A stretch of DNA of 64,000 bases from Tragulus kanchil (taxonomy: Eukaryota > Chordata > Mammalia > Artiodactyla > Tragulidae): NCBI GenBank assembly GCA_022376925.1, contig JAIOJX010000002.1:38774501-38838500 (forward strand), written 5' to 3'. This document shows, in pieces, positions 53,843 to 64,000 of this stretch (its first letter is position 1; each line of letters opens with the position of its first letter). The notes beneath the pieces were generated by a model. That model was not told where the DNA came from. It ran no database searches and saw only the letters and a program-made list of their open reading frames with translations. The translations under genes were made by a program, and so were the position numbers.

Positions 53843-54367
53843 CTGCAGTGTTGGCTGTGGTCACAGAGCTGATATGTGTAAGCGCCGGGGCTCAGAGTGA
53901 CATGCCTTCATTACCCCGGGGTCCCCTGCCATGCTCTGTGCCTCTGAGAGGTAATTTAAATATTTCTAAACATTAAAAAATAATAATAATAATAAAAACC
54001 ACAAACTTCTATTTCATATAATTCAAAACAACTAGTAATGCCGAATAAACTAGGGTAAAAATCAGCTTACGGTAAAGGAATTGCATCCTCCAGTGCCCAG
54101 AGAAACTGAAGAGGAACCTAAGACCCACAGGGCACACCGGATCTGGCAGCTCAGAAATAACTCACCAGTAGGAAGCCAGCATCATTTCAGGGGCTCTTAA
54201 CTCCTAAGAAGGGACGGGGAAGCTCGTCTGTCTGGGCTTGGGCTCTAGTTGCCAGGGAGCCCTTCCATTGAACTTGTTTAACCAGAAGCTTTCTTCAGAG
54301 ACAACTGGATTTTGAATCTGTACTACTAATGTGGCCTAGAAACATGTGTTTCTAATGAACATTTCTT
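53843..54367. other. Intergenic DNA with AAT tract
   Basis: An (AAT)n tract at about 53975-53996; otherwise nothing recognised. Confidence 0.55.
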
Positions 54368-54490
54368 GGGGAGTTCCCTAGTGGTCCAGTGGTTAGGACT
54401 TTGTGCAGGGGAGGGGAGAGGACAGGCTCAATGCCTGGCCAGGGAACTTAGATCCCATATGCTTCAAGGCATGGCCCCTCCGAAAAAAAG
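54368..54490 (+). mobile_element. Short tRNA-Glu-derived SINE
   Basis: ggggagttccctagtggtcc head, short body, A-rich end; flanked by atttctt / atttcct. It ends where the unidentified coding-like segment begins. Confidence 0.75.
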
Positions 54491-54955
54491 AATTTCCTCC
54501 GACTGGCTTTATCCCTCGGACACCTGGAAGAGGCAAATAGACTCTGCGTGGAGAGTGATGTCTTCTCGGCCCTGACTGGTTATTTAGCCCTGCCAAAAGA
54601 GAACTCAACACCCCTGAAGGATGAGCCAGCTGCACAGGAGAACCTGGGACACGAAGACAGGAAGTCACTGGGCTCTCAGGACTTGAAGACCTTGATAGCA
54701 CGAGAGAGGCCAGCCATCCAGAGAGAAGAACAGATGCTGAAAAGAAGGACAAAGCATCGGAAGATGCAGGCTTGGAGAAGAAAACCAGTGGGAGTGGGTA
54801 CATACTTGAGTGACTGTCTTCACGGAGAAGCCCTGCTTGTGATGGTGTAAAAGACTTCAAACAGCCCCACGCGGCACGGAAGTGGGCCAGCTACATAACC
54901 CTCCTCCACCTGGAGGACGAACAAGATAAGAAGAATTGGGGTGCTCGGTATTAAT
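54491..54955 (+). pseudogene. Unidentified coding-like segment with frameshift, possible processed pseudogene
   Basis: An open frame from 54491 reads NFLRLALSLGHLEEANRLCV and continues to about 54675. From there another frame gives the more protein-like EDLDSTREASHPERRTDAEK and GLEKKTSGSGYILE. A stop interrupts it, and the segment resumes near 54850 as KDFKQPHAARKWASYITLLH. No splice sites were seen. I do not recognise the protein. It lies between a SINE and TCEA1, in the plus orientation, in single-copy sequence. Confidence 0.4.
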
Positions 54956-55076
54956 CTGGGGAGAATTCAGAATACACTATTGACAAAGACGTAATATAAA
55001 AGAACAAAGGGGTAGAGGAAATCAAACTGTATATTTGACTTGCCTAGAATTTTCATTTTAAAAAAAAACAAATGCA

Positions 55077-55338
55077 GGCTTTCCTGGTGGTCCAGTGGGT
55101 AAGGACACCACCTTGCAGTGCAAGGGGCGCCCGTTCGATCCCTGGCCTGTAAGGATCCCACGTGCCGCGGAGCGGCTGGACCGATGTGTCCAACTACCTA
55201 GCCAGAGCTCTGGAGCGCAGGCGCCCAGAGCCGGTGCTCTGAGGCGAGAGAGGCCACCGTGGTGGGAGGCCCACACAGGCCAAAGAACAAAGATAAGTAA
55301 GTGAAAGATCAATAGAAGTGGCAAAAAAAAAAAAAAAA
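55077..55338 (+). mobile_element. CHR-like SINE, short-tail type
   Basis: Full head and body ending agaagtggc and poly-A. Confidence 0.85.
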
Positions 55339-55456
55339 GCGAGAGGAATGCAAAGAATCTAATGAAAGTGATCACAGAGTGTGGCTGAGGAAGGATGAGG
55401 CAGGGGAGGACAAGAGGGAAGCTGACCTTGGATATGCCTTTTTTTATTCTTCAGAT

Positions 55457-55786
55457 ATTTTTTTTAAAGATTTATTTATTTATTTATTTTAGGGCAGGGG
55501 TCGGGTTGGGGAGGGAGGGGAGCAGGCGGGCCACTTCTATTGGTCTTTCATTTCTCTGTTTTCATCCGTCTTTGTTCTTTGGCCCGTGTGGGCCTCCCAT
55601 CGAGGTGGCGTCTGTTGTCGCAGAGGCCGGCTCCGGGCGCATGTGCTCCAGAGCTCCGGCTCGGTAATTGGACACATGGGTCCAGCCGCTCCGCGGCACG
55701 TGGGATCTTCCCAGGCCAGGGATCGAACCGGCGCCCCTTGCGCTGCAAGGCAGTGTCCTTACCCACTGGACCACCAGGGGAAGCCC
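55457..55786 (-). mobile_element. CHR-like SINE, long-tail type
   Basis: Minus orientation, flanked by tattcttcagat / tattctttagat. The tail has (TTTA)n with AAAGATTT, as at 23878. Confidence 0.9.
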
Positions 55787-55968
55787 TATTCTTTAGATTT
55801 TTTTGATTGGGGTAAAACAGAGCAAAATTTACCATTTTACAAATGCGCAGTTGAGGAGTGTTGATCACATTCATGCTGTTGCACTATCATCCGCACCATC
55901 AGCCCCCAGGATTCATCAGACTGAAACCCACGCTCCTTCTCCTTCGGTCTAAGCTGTGCCGTATGACT

Positions 55969-56172
55969 TGCGTGCCCGCGTGCTCAGTCACCTCCGACTC
56001 TGCGACCCCGTGGACTGTAGCCTGCCAGGCTCCTGTGTCCAGACAAGAATACTGGAGTGCGCTGCCATGCCCTCCTCCAAGGGGATCCTCCCAACCCAGA
56101 GGTGGAACCTGTGACTCCTGTCTCCTGTATTGGCAGGTGGGTTTTTTACCACTAGCGCCACCTGGAAAGCCC
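55969..56172 (-). mobile_element. Bov-tA SINE
   Basis: Minus orientation (actctgcgaccccgtggact, ccacctggaaagccc); inserted in an old L1 fragment. Confidence 0.9.
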
Positions 56173-56485
56173 ATATGACCTACAGAAATATTCAGATAGG
56201 TGAGTTAAACTGCCTATTAGACGCAGCAGATTTGTGTATGTATAAAAGGAAATTTACTCAGAAGAAATCCTAGCAAGCAAAAGGGAGGGTAAGAGACTGG
56301 AAAAGTAAAATGAGGAGTCCAATGTAAAGTTTAATAGAGGGTACAGAAGAGCACAGAATGGCAGAGAATCAGTACTTGAAGATAAAAGGACTTGGCTCTT
56401 TTTCCAGACTTCAGGAAAGGTAAGAAATCTCAGATTTGGGAAACAAAATGAGTTACTAACAGGAGAAATAAAATTCAAATCTCTA

Positions 56486-56596
56486 GGGACTTCTATGGTG
56501 GTCCAGCTGAGATCCCACAAGCCACAAGACTTGGCTGTGTGCTACAGCCAAGACCCAGTGGAGCCAAGACAATAAATTTAAAGAAGAAAAAAAAAG
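56486..56596 (+). mobile_element. Short tRNA-Glu-derived SINE, deleted
   Basis: gggacttctatggtggtcca head joined directly to a CHR-like tail (caagacccagtggagccaag). Confidence 0.7.
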
Positions 56597-57150
56597 TCTC
56601 TAAAGAGACATTTAACAGTCAGAAGCAAAACTGAATACCATAGGGAAAAAATTATTTTCTTAAGAAGATCTTAACAGTGACCAGAGAGAGCCTACTTGGA
56701 GTCACACAACATACTTAACAAAAGCACCACCAGAGGTCAGAAGATAATGGAATAATGCCCAAGTGGAATAGAAAAGGACAACTGGGAACTTGTATAGAGA
56801 GGTGAACTAATTTCACAGTGAGGGCAAAACAAAACCACTTTGATACAGAAAGTTTACAAGAACGCTGACCGTGCTCTAAAAGGGGGAGCTCTTGCAGAAG
56901 AGAAATGAGCTACAGGAAAGAAGAGACAAAGAATGGGCAGAGTGGGGACCTGGTATGAACCCAGGCGCCGAAGCATACAGAAACAGGACCGACCTACCAA
57001 GGAACTAGCAAGGAATGTGTGAAAACCAACATTAACAATACCATGCTATTTACAACTGCCCCAAAGAAAAAAGAATACCTAGGTTTATTCTATGCCTCCG
57101 TGGGAATCAATAACGGAAGGATAATTTTAAGACCAAATCAAATAAATGAA
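56597..57150. other. Intergenic DNA upstream of TCEA1
   Basis: A-rich sequence with a possible short L1 fragment near 57010-57090 (ataccatgctatttacaact). No gene seen. Confidence 0.45.
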
Positions 57151-57689
57151 AATAAAGAAGCGGTATGGATCAATTATGCTTTTCCCCAGATAACGAGACC
57201 AATATCTGCCATTTTAGTACAGAAGAAACATTATTAGGCGGTGAAGTTTGACGAGTGAGGGTTGAAACTGGGTTGGGCTATGTCTGCAAAGAGCGCGAGA
57301 TGGTCGTCGAGGGCATTAACTGGGTAAAGCCCTACTGAAAGAGCCTACACCCTCTCCAGTAACGACGCTTTCCATTTTCTACCTTGGCTTTGTGTGGTCA
57401 AATCTTAGGACGTCCATTTCCTCACTGATGTAGGGAGCAGGTGAGAGGCCTTCATTCCTCTCCTTGATGAGAACGCGGACTGTAGTCAACGATGATTCAA
57501 CTGTATTCGAGGTAAGGCGCGTAACATTCGGAGCTGGGAAACAAACCAGATTGGGCCCCCGTCCTTTCGGCGTTTACAAACGACTTCAAAGAGGAAACAC
57601 TTCGAACGGTCGCATCCCTAGGACAATGGCCTATTTAGGGGGAATCTGTTTTCCAGGCAGCCATCGACGGCGGGGAAAACGCTGGTTCT

Positions 57690-58029
57690 CACTACGTTCC
57701 GCCCCCAAAGCCGCCGGGCTGGGCCCGGGGTCTCTGCGACGCCGCGGTCCGGGGACTGGAGGCCAGGCGCCCCAGGGGACCAGGAGACCGAGCGGGCGCC
57801 GGCGGGTCGGCTGTCGATTGGCACCGCCTGCTCGGCGCGCGCGCCGCTCGATTGGTGCAGCCTGCGGGGGGAGGAGCGCCGCCGCCGCCGCCGCCGCCGC
57901 GGGCCGGGTCGGCGAGGAAGCGCCACGGCCTGGCCTGCGGGCGGCCTCCCCGACGCCCGCGCTCGCCCGCCGCCCGCTTCGCGCCCTTCCCGTCCACGCG
58001 GCCCGGCGCGGGGCAGGCCTGCCGGCGTC
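57690..58029 (+). promoter_or_regulatory. TCEA1: TCEA1 CpG-island promoter (first copy)
   Basis: CpG-dense sequence with two inverted CCAAT boxes, ATTGG at 57817-57821 and 57851-57855, 34 bases apart, a spacing near three helical turns as seen at NF-Y promoters. A GCC-triplet run follows at about 57880-57901 in the likely 5' UTR. Confidence 0.7.
57880..57901 (+). repeat. GCC trinucleotide run in TCEA1 5' UTR
   Basis: Seven to eight uninterrupted GCC triplets about 130 bases before the TCEA1 start codon; repeated in the duplicate at about 59023-59045. Confidence 0.85.
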
Positions 58030-58092
58030 ATGGACGACGAGGTGATCCGCATCGCCAAGAAGATGGACAGGATGGTGCAGAAGAAGAACGCG
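58030..58092 (+). CDS. TCEA1: TCEA1 coding exon 1, duplicate copy
   Basis: Same 63 bases and donor as 59176-59238, 1146 bases upstream, in the first copy of block 57151-58293. The sequence after the donor breaks into the second copy at 58294, so this is read as an assembly duplicate including promoter and exon. Confidence 0.87.
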
Positions 58093-58834
58093 GTGAGCGC
58101 GGCGGGCGGCGCGGCCCGGAGAGAGGCCGGGCGGCAGGCGGGGACCAGGCGCGGGGCCCTGGCGGCCTGTCGGGCTCCCGGCCCGCGCCGCCCGGCCTCT
58201 GCGTGACGCTGGCGAGGCCTCGCGGTGCGGAGGGGTCCCGGGAGGGCTCTCGGCCCGCGTTCTGGGAGAGCTTCCGGGGAGGTCCCGGGGTCCAAAATAA
58301 AGAAGCGGTATGGATCAATTATGCTTTTCCCCAGATAACGAGCCAATATCTGCCATTTTAGTACAGAAGAAACATTATTAGGCGGTGAAGTTTGACGAGT
58401 GAGGGTTGAAACTGGGTTGGGCTATGTCTGCAAAGAGCGCGAGATGGTCGTCGAGGGCATTAACTGGGTAAAGCCCTACTGAAAGAGCCTACACCCTCTC
58501 CAGTAACGACGCTTTCCATTTTCTACCTTGGCTTTGTGTGGTCAAATCTTAGGACGTCCATTTCCTCACTGATGTAGGGAGCAGGTGAGAGGCCTTCATT
58601 CCTCTCCTTGATGAGAACGCGGACTGTAGTCAACGATGATTCAACTGTATTCGAGGTAAGGCGCGTAACATTCGGAGCTGGGAAACAAACCAGATTGGGC
58701 CCCCGTCCTTTCGGCGTTTACAAACGACTTCAAAGAGGAAACACTTCGAACGGTCGCATCCCTAGGACAATGGCCTATTTAGGGGGAATCTGTTTTCCAG
58801 GCAGCCATCGACGGCGGGGAAAACGCTGGTTCTC

Positions 58835-59175
58835 ACTACGTTCCGCCCCCAAAGCCGCCGGGCTGGGCCCCGGGGTCTCTGCGACGCCGCGGTCCGGGGA
58901 CTGGAGGCCAGGCGCCCCAGGGGACCAGGAGACCGAGCGGGCGCCGGCGGGTCGGCTGTCGATTGGCACCGCCTGCTCGGCGCGCGCGCCGCTCGATTGG
59001 TGCAGCCTGCGGGGGGAGGAGCGCCGCCGCCGCCGCCGCCGCCGCGGGCCGGGTCGGCGAGGAAGCGCCACGGCCTGGCCTGCGGAGCGGCCTCCCCGAC
59101 GCCCGCGCTCGCCCGCCGCCCGCTTCGCGCCCTTCCCGTCCACGCGGCCCGGCGCGGGGCAGGCCTGCCGGCGTC
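58835..59175 (+). promoter_or_regulatory. TCEA1: TCEA1 CpG-island promoter (second copy)
   Basis: Same promoter: ATTGG at 58962-58966 and 58996-59000, GCC run at about 59023-59045. It differs from the first copy by a few single-base changes. Confidence 0.7.
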
Positions 59176-59238
59176 ATGGACGACGAGGTGATCCGCATCG
59201 CCAAGAAGATGGACAGGATGGTGCAGAAGAAGAACGCG
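59176..59238 (+). CDS. TCEA1: TCEA1 coding exon 1 (second copy), transcription elongation factor TFIIS
   Basis: TFIIS rescues arrested RNA polymerase II in the nucleus by stimulating cleavage of the nascent transcript. Only the first coding exon lies in the window: 21 codons, MDDEVIRIAKKMDRMVQKKN and Ala, then donor GTGAGC, phase 0. This matches the start of the TFIIS N-terminal (LW) domain; mammalian TCEA1 begins MEDEV with the same AKKMD.MVQKKNA pattern. Position next to LYPLA1 agrees with known gene order. The rest of the gene would follow beyond 64000. This copy is followed by what appears to be the true intron 1, so it is the better candidate of the two. Confidence 0.92.
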
Positions 59239-59379
59239 GTGAGCGCGGCGGGCGGCGCGGCCCGGAGAGAGGCCGGGCGGCAGGCGGGGACCAGGCGCGG
59301 GGCCCTGGCGGCCTGTCGGGCTCCCGGCCCGCGCCGCCCGGCCTCTGCGTGACGCTGGCGAGGCCTCGCGGTGCGGAGG

Positions 59380-59610
59380 GGTCCCGGGAGGGCTCTCGGC
59401 CCGCGTTCTGGGGAGAGCTTCCGGGGGAGGAGTCCCGGGGTCCTGGGAGGGCTCCTGGCTCGCGTCCCCGGGAAGGGTTCCCAGGGAGGGTGCCCTGTCC
59501 TGCGTCCTGGCGTGGGAGGGGTCCTGGCCTGCGTCCCGGGGAAGGACCCTTGGGGGTCCCGGCCTGCGTGCTGCCCCGCGTCCTGAACAGGAGGTCCCGG
59601 GAAGGACCCG
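59380..59610 (+). repeat. G-rich degenerate minisatellite in TCEA1 intron 1
   Basis: About five imperfect units of 35-50 bases, each with a gcgtcc(c/t)ggg or similar core, a GGGAAGG/GGGAGG block and tcctggc. Long G runs on plus. The first unit starts inside the duplicated block; the others are single-copy. Confidence 0.7.
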
Positions 59611-60267
59611 GTCCCGCTGCCGAGGGTCCGCTCTGGGCGCCGAGGCTCCCCGTAAAGTTGGTCAAGTCGTCCTCATTATTTTAAACTTGAGGGTGGCGAA
59701 GCCTCCCTGGCTGAGCCCAAGAGTACAGACAGCCCTCTGTGTTTGAAAGAATTCGTTCTCCTTTTCCGGGCTCGTTGGCCAATAACGAGAAAGCAACTTC
59801 AAACAGCAGTTTGTGATCTGCTTTAGACACGAAGCTGATAGAGCAAAACGTGAAATTCCAGGGTCCTTTTTTTCCAGGATCCTTTTTTTCTTTTTTTTTT
59901 TCCAAAAGGGTCAAGCATGCCTCTCATCTCAACCGTCCTCCAGGTTAGTTTAGCCATTAAAAAAGTAAGCGATGCCGGTGGACTTGGCAAGTTGCTAAAC
60001 GTTTTTTTAAAAGTGAGTCTTGTTAAGCGGAGTGCAGATGAGCAGTGTTTCTCGCACACACCCTGACGAGGGAGCACCGTGGGGCTGGGGATTGCACAGG
60101 GGTCGTTGCCGGGCCTCTGGGTGGTGTGCTGTTGATACCAGCGGCGTCCTCTGTCCCGGATAACGTGTTGGTAGGAACGTGCTCTCTTGTGGTTTGTAGG
60201 AGGCGTTCCAGTTTTTGCATTTCTGCATTTCCACCTGCGTGGGGCACGTTCAGCCCCTTGCTTCAGA

Positions 60268-60350
60268 GTCTTCTGTTGTTCAGGCGCTCAGTCGTGTCGG
60301 GTTCTTTGGAGCCCCATGGACTGCAGCACGCCAGGCTTCCCTAGCCCTCA
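60268..60350 (-). mobile_element. BovB 3' end fragment
   Basis: Short piece with gcgctcagtcgtgtcgg, gccccatggactgcagcacg and ccaggcttccct, typical of the BovB 3' end; TCEA1 intron 1. Confidence 0.75.
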
Positions 60351-60429
60351 GTTTTCAGCTGAAGTTCTGAATTCTAAGTCAGAATTAGAGAAGGGCTGCT
60401 CTGATGTGTACAGCACTTAAAGTGACAGA

Positions 60430-60560
60430 GCACTGTAGCACTCTCTGGGGACTCCAGACACGGCTGTGCTGCGTCCATTTTACAGAGTGAGAACCTGAGT
60501 CAGGCCGAGTGGTTCGCCGGCTTCCACACAGTGTGCGGTGTGGATTAAGCCCGGACCTGA
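60430..60560. mobile_element. MIR-like SINE relic
   Basis: attttacagagtgagaacctg and gtgtggattaagcccggacct fit the MIR pattern; TCEA1 intron 1. Confidence 0.45.
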
Positions 60561-61731
60561 GTGTTCCGCTGGACATCGTGCCAGAGCAGGAAGCAGCCTT
60601 ACACACCGAATCCTTCAGACTTCACGCTTAGTCTCTTCCTCTTTTCCTTTAACAGGTGCATTGCCCAGCATGTGCTTTCATAGCCTATTAATCTGTATTT
60701 GCAATTTTGGACTTTTAAAGTATTTCCTGTTTGTTTTCTGTTCCAGACAGTTGCCTTTGCCATTTGTTTTTTCTATTGATAGGGGCCTTTCATTGCCCGC
60801 TGCAAGTGGTGAATTCTGGATATTTGATTGGCTGAACGTTTCTGTTATTTTGCTTAAACTGGCAAGTTTTTTTCTTTGCTTAGACAACCCTAGACTCCCA
60901 CAATAGAAGCTAACTCCTAGGGGAAAAGGCTGTTTGTTGGTTAACTTTTTTTCTCTAACTCAGGCTGTCTATCGTGTATCATTTAATCATTTAGCGTGTT
61001 AAATGTTTGTTTGCTTCCTTTCCTTGTAACACATGTTTTCTAAAAATGAGAAATTTCCTATTGAGCAAGTATGGAGAAGACCAGTTTATCTGCAGTTCTC
61101 AAATTATAAAGACAGAATGCATCAACAGAATGAAAAGAAGTTCCACAGATAAGCCTCAAGTCTCATTTTTCTTCTCAACTCTTTTCTAGTAGTAGTATAG
61201 AATCTTACCAATATAAAAGCTTGCTACCCAACAGAAAGGTAGAACTGACTGTTTTACTTTCTTCCTTCTCCTTTCCCATGTGTGTCACAGAAATTCAAAT
61301 AGATCAATGCAGTAGAGAAAGGGCAACATCCGCATGACTCTCCCTGCTTTTCAGAGCCCACCAGCTGCCCCTAAAAGTTTTTAAGTGTTGAGTGATGAAA
61401 CAGAAGTCATTCTGGGGGTTGTAGGACCATGATAGATGTGTTTCTCTTGCCTATGTATGTGGCTTCCAGATTTTCTCTACTAGCTATTTTTTGTATTGTT
61501 TTTATGCTATGAAGAAGTAAGTTTTGCGCTGGAGAAATGACAGCTGTCCTCTGAATCGAAGCTCCAGTGCTGTCGTTAGGTATGGTGACACTTTAAAGTC
61601 ATAATGAGAACAACCACCTCTTACTGAGCTCGGACTCTGAGCTAGGAATTCTATTCAGTGCCTACCTGATCTCATTTATTACTCAGACAGTTTATTGAGG
61701 TAAGTGTTATCTCTGGTCTAAAAATGAGATC

Positions 61732-61859
61732 AGGCTTCCCTGGTAGTCCAGTGGTTAAGTCTCCATGCAGGGGGCAAGCTTCAATCCCTGGTTGGGGAAC
61801 TAAGGACCTACATGCCTCCCAACGTGGCCAAATAAAGAAAGAAAGAAAAACATTTAAAA
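61732..61859 (+). mobile_element. Short tRNA-Glu-derived SINE
   Basis: ggcttccctggtagtccagt head, caatccctggttggggaact, short tail; inserted in a MIR-like stretch. Assembly copy at 62914-63041. Confidence 0.78.
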
Positions 61860-62207
61860 AATCAAAATGAGGAAATGCAGTGTTTAGAAAGTTAGGTGAG
61901 CTGTCTTAAGCGAAGATGCAGCTCTGAGTCAGCCCTGTGTTGGAGCCAGTACCGCTCTGTTCAGCTCCAAGCCTGTCTAGAGGAGCCCGGCGTCTGGGCC
62001 TGAACCTAGTCCAGTGCACTGTGCAACCAGGGGGTTTGCATTGAAAGGAGATTCTTAAACACTGGACCACCAGGGAAGCTCATTTTTCAGTCTTAATTAT
62101 ACCTGGGTTGGAAAAAAACCCTTTGGTTTCCATATCATTCCATTTGGTTTCCATATCATTCCATTTACTAGCGTAAATCAAAATTTAGAATGAGGACACA
62201 GTCTTTT

Positions 62208-62467
62208 GGGGGGGGGGGGCGGCCACTTCTATTGATCTTTCATTTATTTATCTTTGTTCTTTGACCTGTGTGGGCCTCCCATCTCAGTGGCCCCTCTCAT
62301 TGCAGAGCACCAGCTCTGGGCGCATGCGCTCCAGAGCTCTGACTAGGTAGTTGGACACATCGGTCCAGCCGCTCCGCGGCACGTGGGATCCTCCCAGGCC
62401 AGGGATCGAACGGGCGCCCCTTGCACTGCAAGGTGGTGTCCTTACCCACTGGACCACAGGGAAGCCC
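62208..62467 (-). mobile_element. CHR-like SINE, short-tail type
   Basis: Minus orientation with a G run at the tail; flanked by gacacagtctttt / ggacagtctttt. Inserted in an old L1 fragment. Assembly copy at 63390-63649. Confidence 0.88.
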
Positions 62468-62479
62468 AAGGACAGTCTT

Positions 62480-62785
62480 TTATAACAGCTTTATATAGCT
62501 GTACAATGCAGTTCACCTCTAAAGTGAACCGTTTGGTGGTTCTTCATGTATTTGCATATTTGTAAGACTGTCCCCACTGTCCAAGTTTAGAACCTCTTCA
62601 TCCCTCCAGGTGGAAACCGTCCCTTAAGTAACCTCTAAGTAGCCATCTCCACCCCAGCGACTAATCTTCTTTCTTTCTCTGTTGATTCATTTATTCTGGA
62701 CATTTTGTGTAAATGGAATGATACAATACATGGCCTTTGATTTCTTTCACTTGATGTTTAATTGTCTGTGAAACTATATGTGACA
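62480..62785. mobile_element. Old L1-type fragment
   Basis: Diverged but recognisable stretch (gtgtaaatggaatgataca, ggtggaaaccgtccc). The same kind of fragment appears at 55793-55968. Repeated at about 63662-63970. Confidence 0.5.
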
Positions 62786-62913
62786 TTTAACATAATGAGA
62801 ACAACCACCTCTTAGAGCTACTCTGAGAAATTCTATTCAGTGCCTACCTGATCTCATTTATTACTCAGACAGTTTATTGAGGTAAGTGTTATCTCTGGTC
62901 TAAAAATGAGATC

Positions 62914-63041
62914 AGGCTTCCCTGGTAGTCCAGTGGTTAAGTCTCCATGCAGGGGGCAAGCTTCAATCCCTGGTTGGGGAACTAAGGACCTACATGCCTC
63001 CCAACGTGGCCAAATAAAGAAAGAAAGAAAAACATTTAAAA
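62914..63041 (+). mobile_element. Short tRNA-Glu-derived SINE, duplicate of 61732-61859
   Basis: Same insertion in the second copy of block R. Confidence 0.78.
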
Positions 63042-63389
63042 AATCAAAATGAGGAAATGCAGTGTTTAGAAAGTTAGGTGAGCTGTCTTAAGCGAAGATG
63101 CAGCTCTGAGTCAGCCCTGTGTTGGAGCCAGTACCGCTCTGTTCAGCTCCAAGCCTGTCTAGAGGAGCCCGGCGTCTGGGCCTGAACCTAGTCCAGTGCA
63201 CTGTGCAACCAGGGGGTTTGCATTGAAAGGAGATTCTTAAACACTGGACCACCAGGGAAGCTCATTTTTCAGTCTTAATTATACCTGGGTTGGAAAAAAA
63301 CCCTTTGGTTTCCATATCATTCCATTTGGTTTCCATATCATTCCATTTACTAGCGTAAATCAAAATTTAGAATGAGGACACAGTCTTTT

Positions 63390-63649
63390 GGGGGGGGGGG
63401 GCGGCCACTTCTATTGATCTTTCATTTATTTATCTTTGTTCTTTGACCTGTGTGGGCCTCCCATCTCAGTGGCCCCTCTCATTGCAGAGCACCAGCTCTG
63501 GGCGCATGCGCTCCAGAGCTCTGACTAGGTAGTTGGACACATCGGTCCAGCCGCTCCGCGGCACGTGGGATCCTCCCAGGCCAGGGATCGAACGGGCGCC
63601 CCTTGCACTGCAAGGTGGTGTCCTTACCCACTGGACCACAGGGAAGCCC
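63390..63649 (-). mobile_element. CHR-like SINE, duplicate of 62208-62467
   Basis: Same insertion in the second copy of block R. Confidence 0.88.
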
Positions 63650-64000
63650 AAGGACAGTCTTTTATAACAGCTTTATATAGCTGTACAATGCAGTTCACCT
63701 CTAAAGTGAACCGTTTGGTGGTTCTTCATGTATTTGCATATTTGTAAGACTGTCCCCACTGTCCAAGTTTAGAACCTCTTCATCCCTCCAGGTGGAAACC
63801 GTCCCTTAAGTAACCTCTAAGTAGCCATCTCCACCCCAGCGACTAATCTTCTTTCTTTCTCTGTTGATTCATTTATTCTGGACATTTTGTGTAAATGGAA
63901 TGATACAATACATGGCCTTTGATTTCTTTCACTTGATGTTTTCAAAGTTTGTCTGTGAAACAGCATATCTGTACTGTATTCCACTGTGGTGTTGAAGGGC

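Larger units (their letters stand above)
57151..59443. repeat. Tandem ~1.15 kb duplication Q (TCEA1 promoter and exon 1)
   Basis: 57151-58293 recurs at 58296-59443, offset 1145. Duplicates the whole CpG-island promoter, 5' UTR and first coding exon. Confidence 0.95.
59611..61599. other. TCEA1: TCEA1 intron 1, single-copy part
   Basis: Contains a BovB fragment (60268), a MIR-like relic (60430) and otherwise unrecognised sequence; no second TCEA1 exon found. Confidence 0.6.
61600..63940. repeat. Tandem ~1.19 kb duplication R
   Basis: 61600-62758 recurs at 62791-63940, offset 1191 falling to 1182 after a 9-base loss near the start of copy 2. Contains two SINEs and an old L1 fragment. Confidence 0.95.

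Noticed and set aside
58608..59684. Open frame of 358 codons over the TCEA1 promoter
   Set aside because: Same GC effect; it runs through the promoter, first exon and minisatellite out of the TCEA1 frame.

Overview
The window is nuclear DNA of a ruminant mammal. The evidence is intron-split genes with GT-AG sites, the ruminant retroposons BovB and Bov-tA, and three recognisable genes in the order MRPL15 (minus) - LYPLA1 (plus) - TCEA1 (plus). This is the known mammalian TCEA1-LYPLA1-MRPL15 neighbourhood (human 8q11), read in the opposite direction. The species cannot be fixed. A very abundant, young-looking CHR-like SINE that I do not recognise from cattle, and no visible Bov-A2 dimers, hint at a lineage outside the horned and deer-like ruminants, perhaps a chevrotain; this is inference.

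Layout. 1-5377: sequence downstream of MRPL15, mostly repeats. 5378-12097: MRPL15 on the minus strand, five coding exons (296 codons plus stop), with a CpG-rich promoter at about 11.8-12.26 kb. 12.26-24.88 kb: intergenic, filled with nested L1 and SINE copies, BovB and Bov-tA. 24.88-50.4 kb: LYPLA1, nine coding exons giving a complete 230-residue acyl-protein thioesterase, with a CpG-island promoter and a long 3' UTR. 50.4-57.6 kb: duplicated 3' UTR sequence, SINEs and one unidentified broken coding-like segment. 57.7-64.0 kb: TCEA1 promoter, first coding exon and the start of intron 1; the rest of the gene lies beyond the window.

The dominant oddity is not a gene. At 18 places a block of about 1.05-1.2 kb is followed at once (0-50 bases of linker) by a second, nearly identical copy in the same orientation. 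The offset is always between about 1083 and 1211 bases although the sequences are unrelated, and the copies differ mainly by homopolymer indels and damage within about 100 bases of the junction. I read this as contig or read ends joined without merging their overlap, not as biological duplication. It adds about 20 kb of redundant sequence and duplicates exons: MRPL15 exons 2, 3 and 5, LYPLA1 exons 2 (three copies) and 4, and TCEA1 exon 1.

The three genes have unrelated cell roles: mitochondrial ribosome, protein depalmitoylation, transcription elongation. No operon-like or defence-type system is visible. The most interesting biology is the CHR-like SINE family: 11 independent insertions in about 44 kb of non-redundant sequence, many with target-site duplications, in two tail types.
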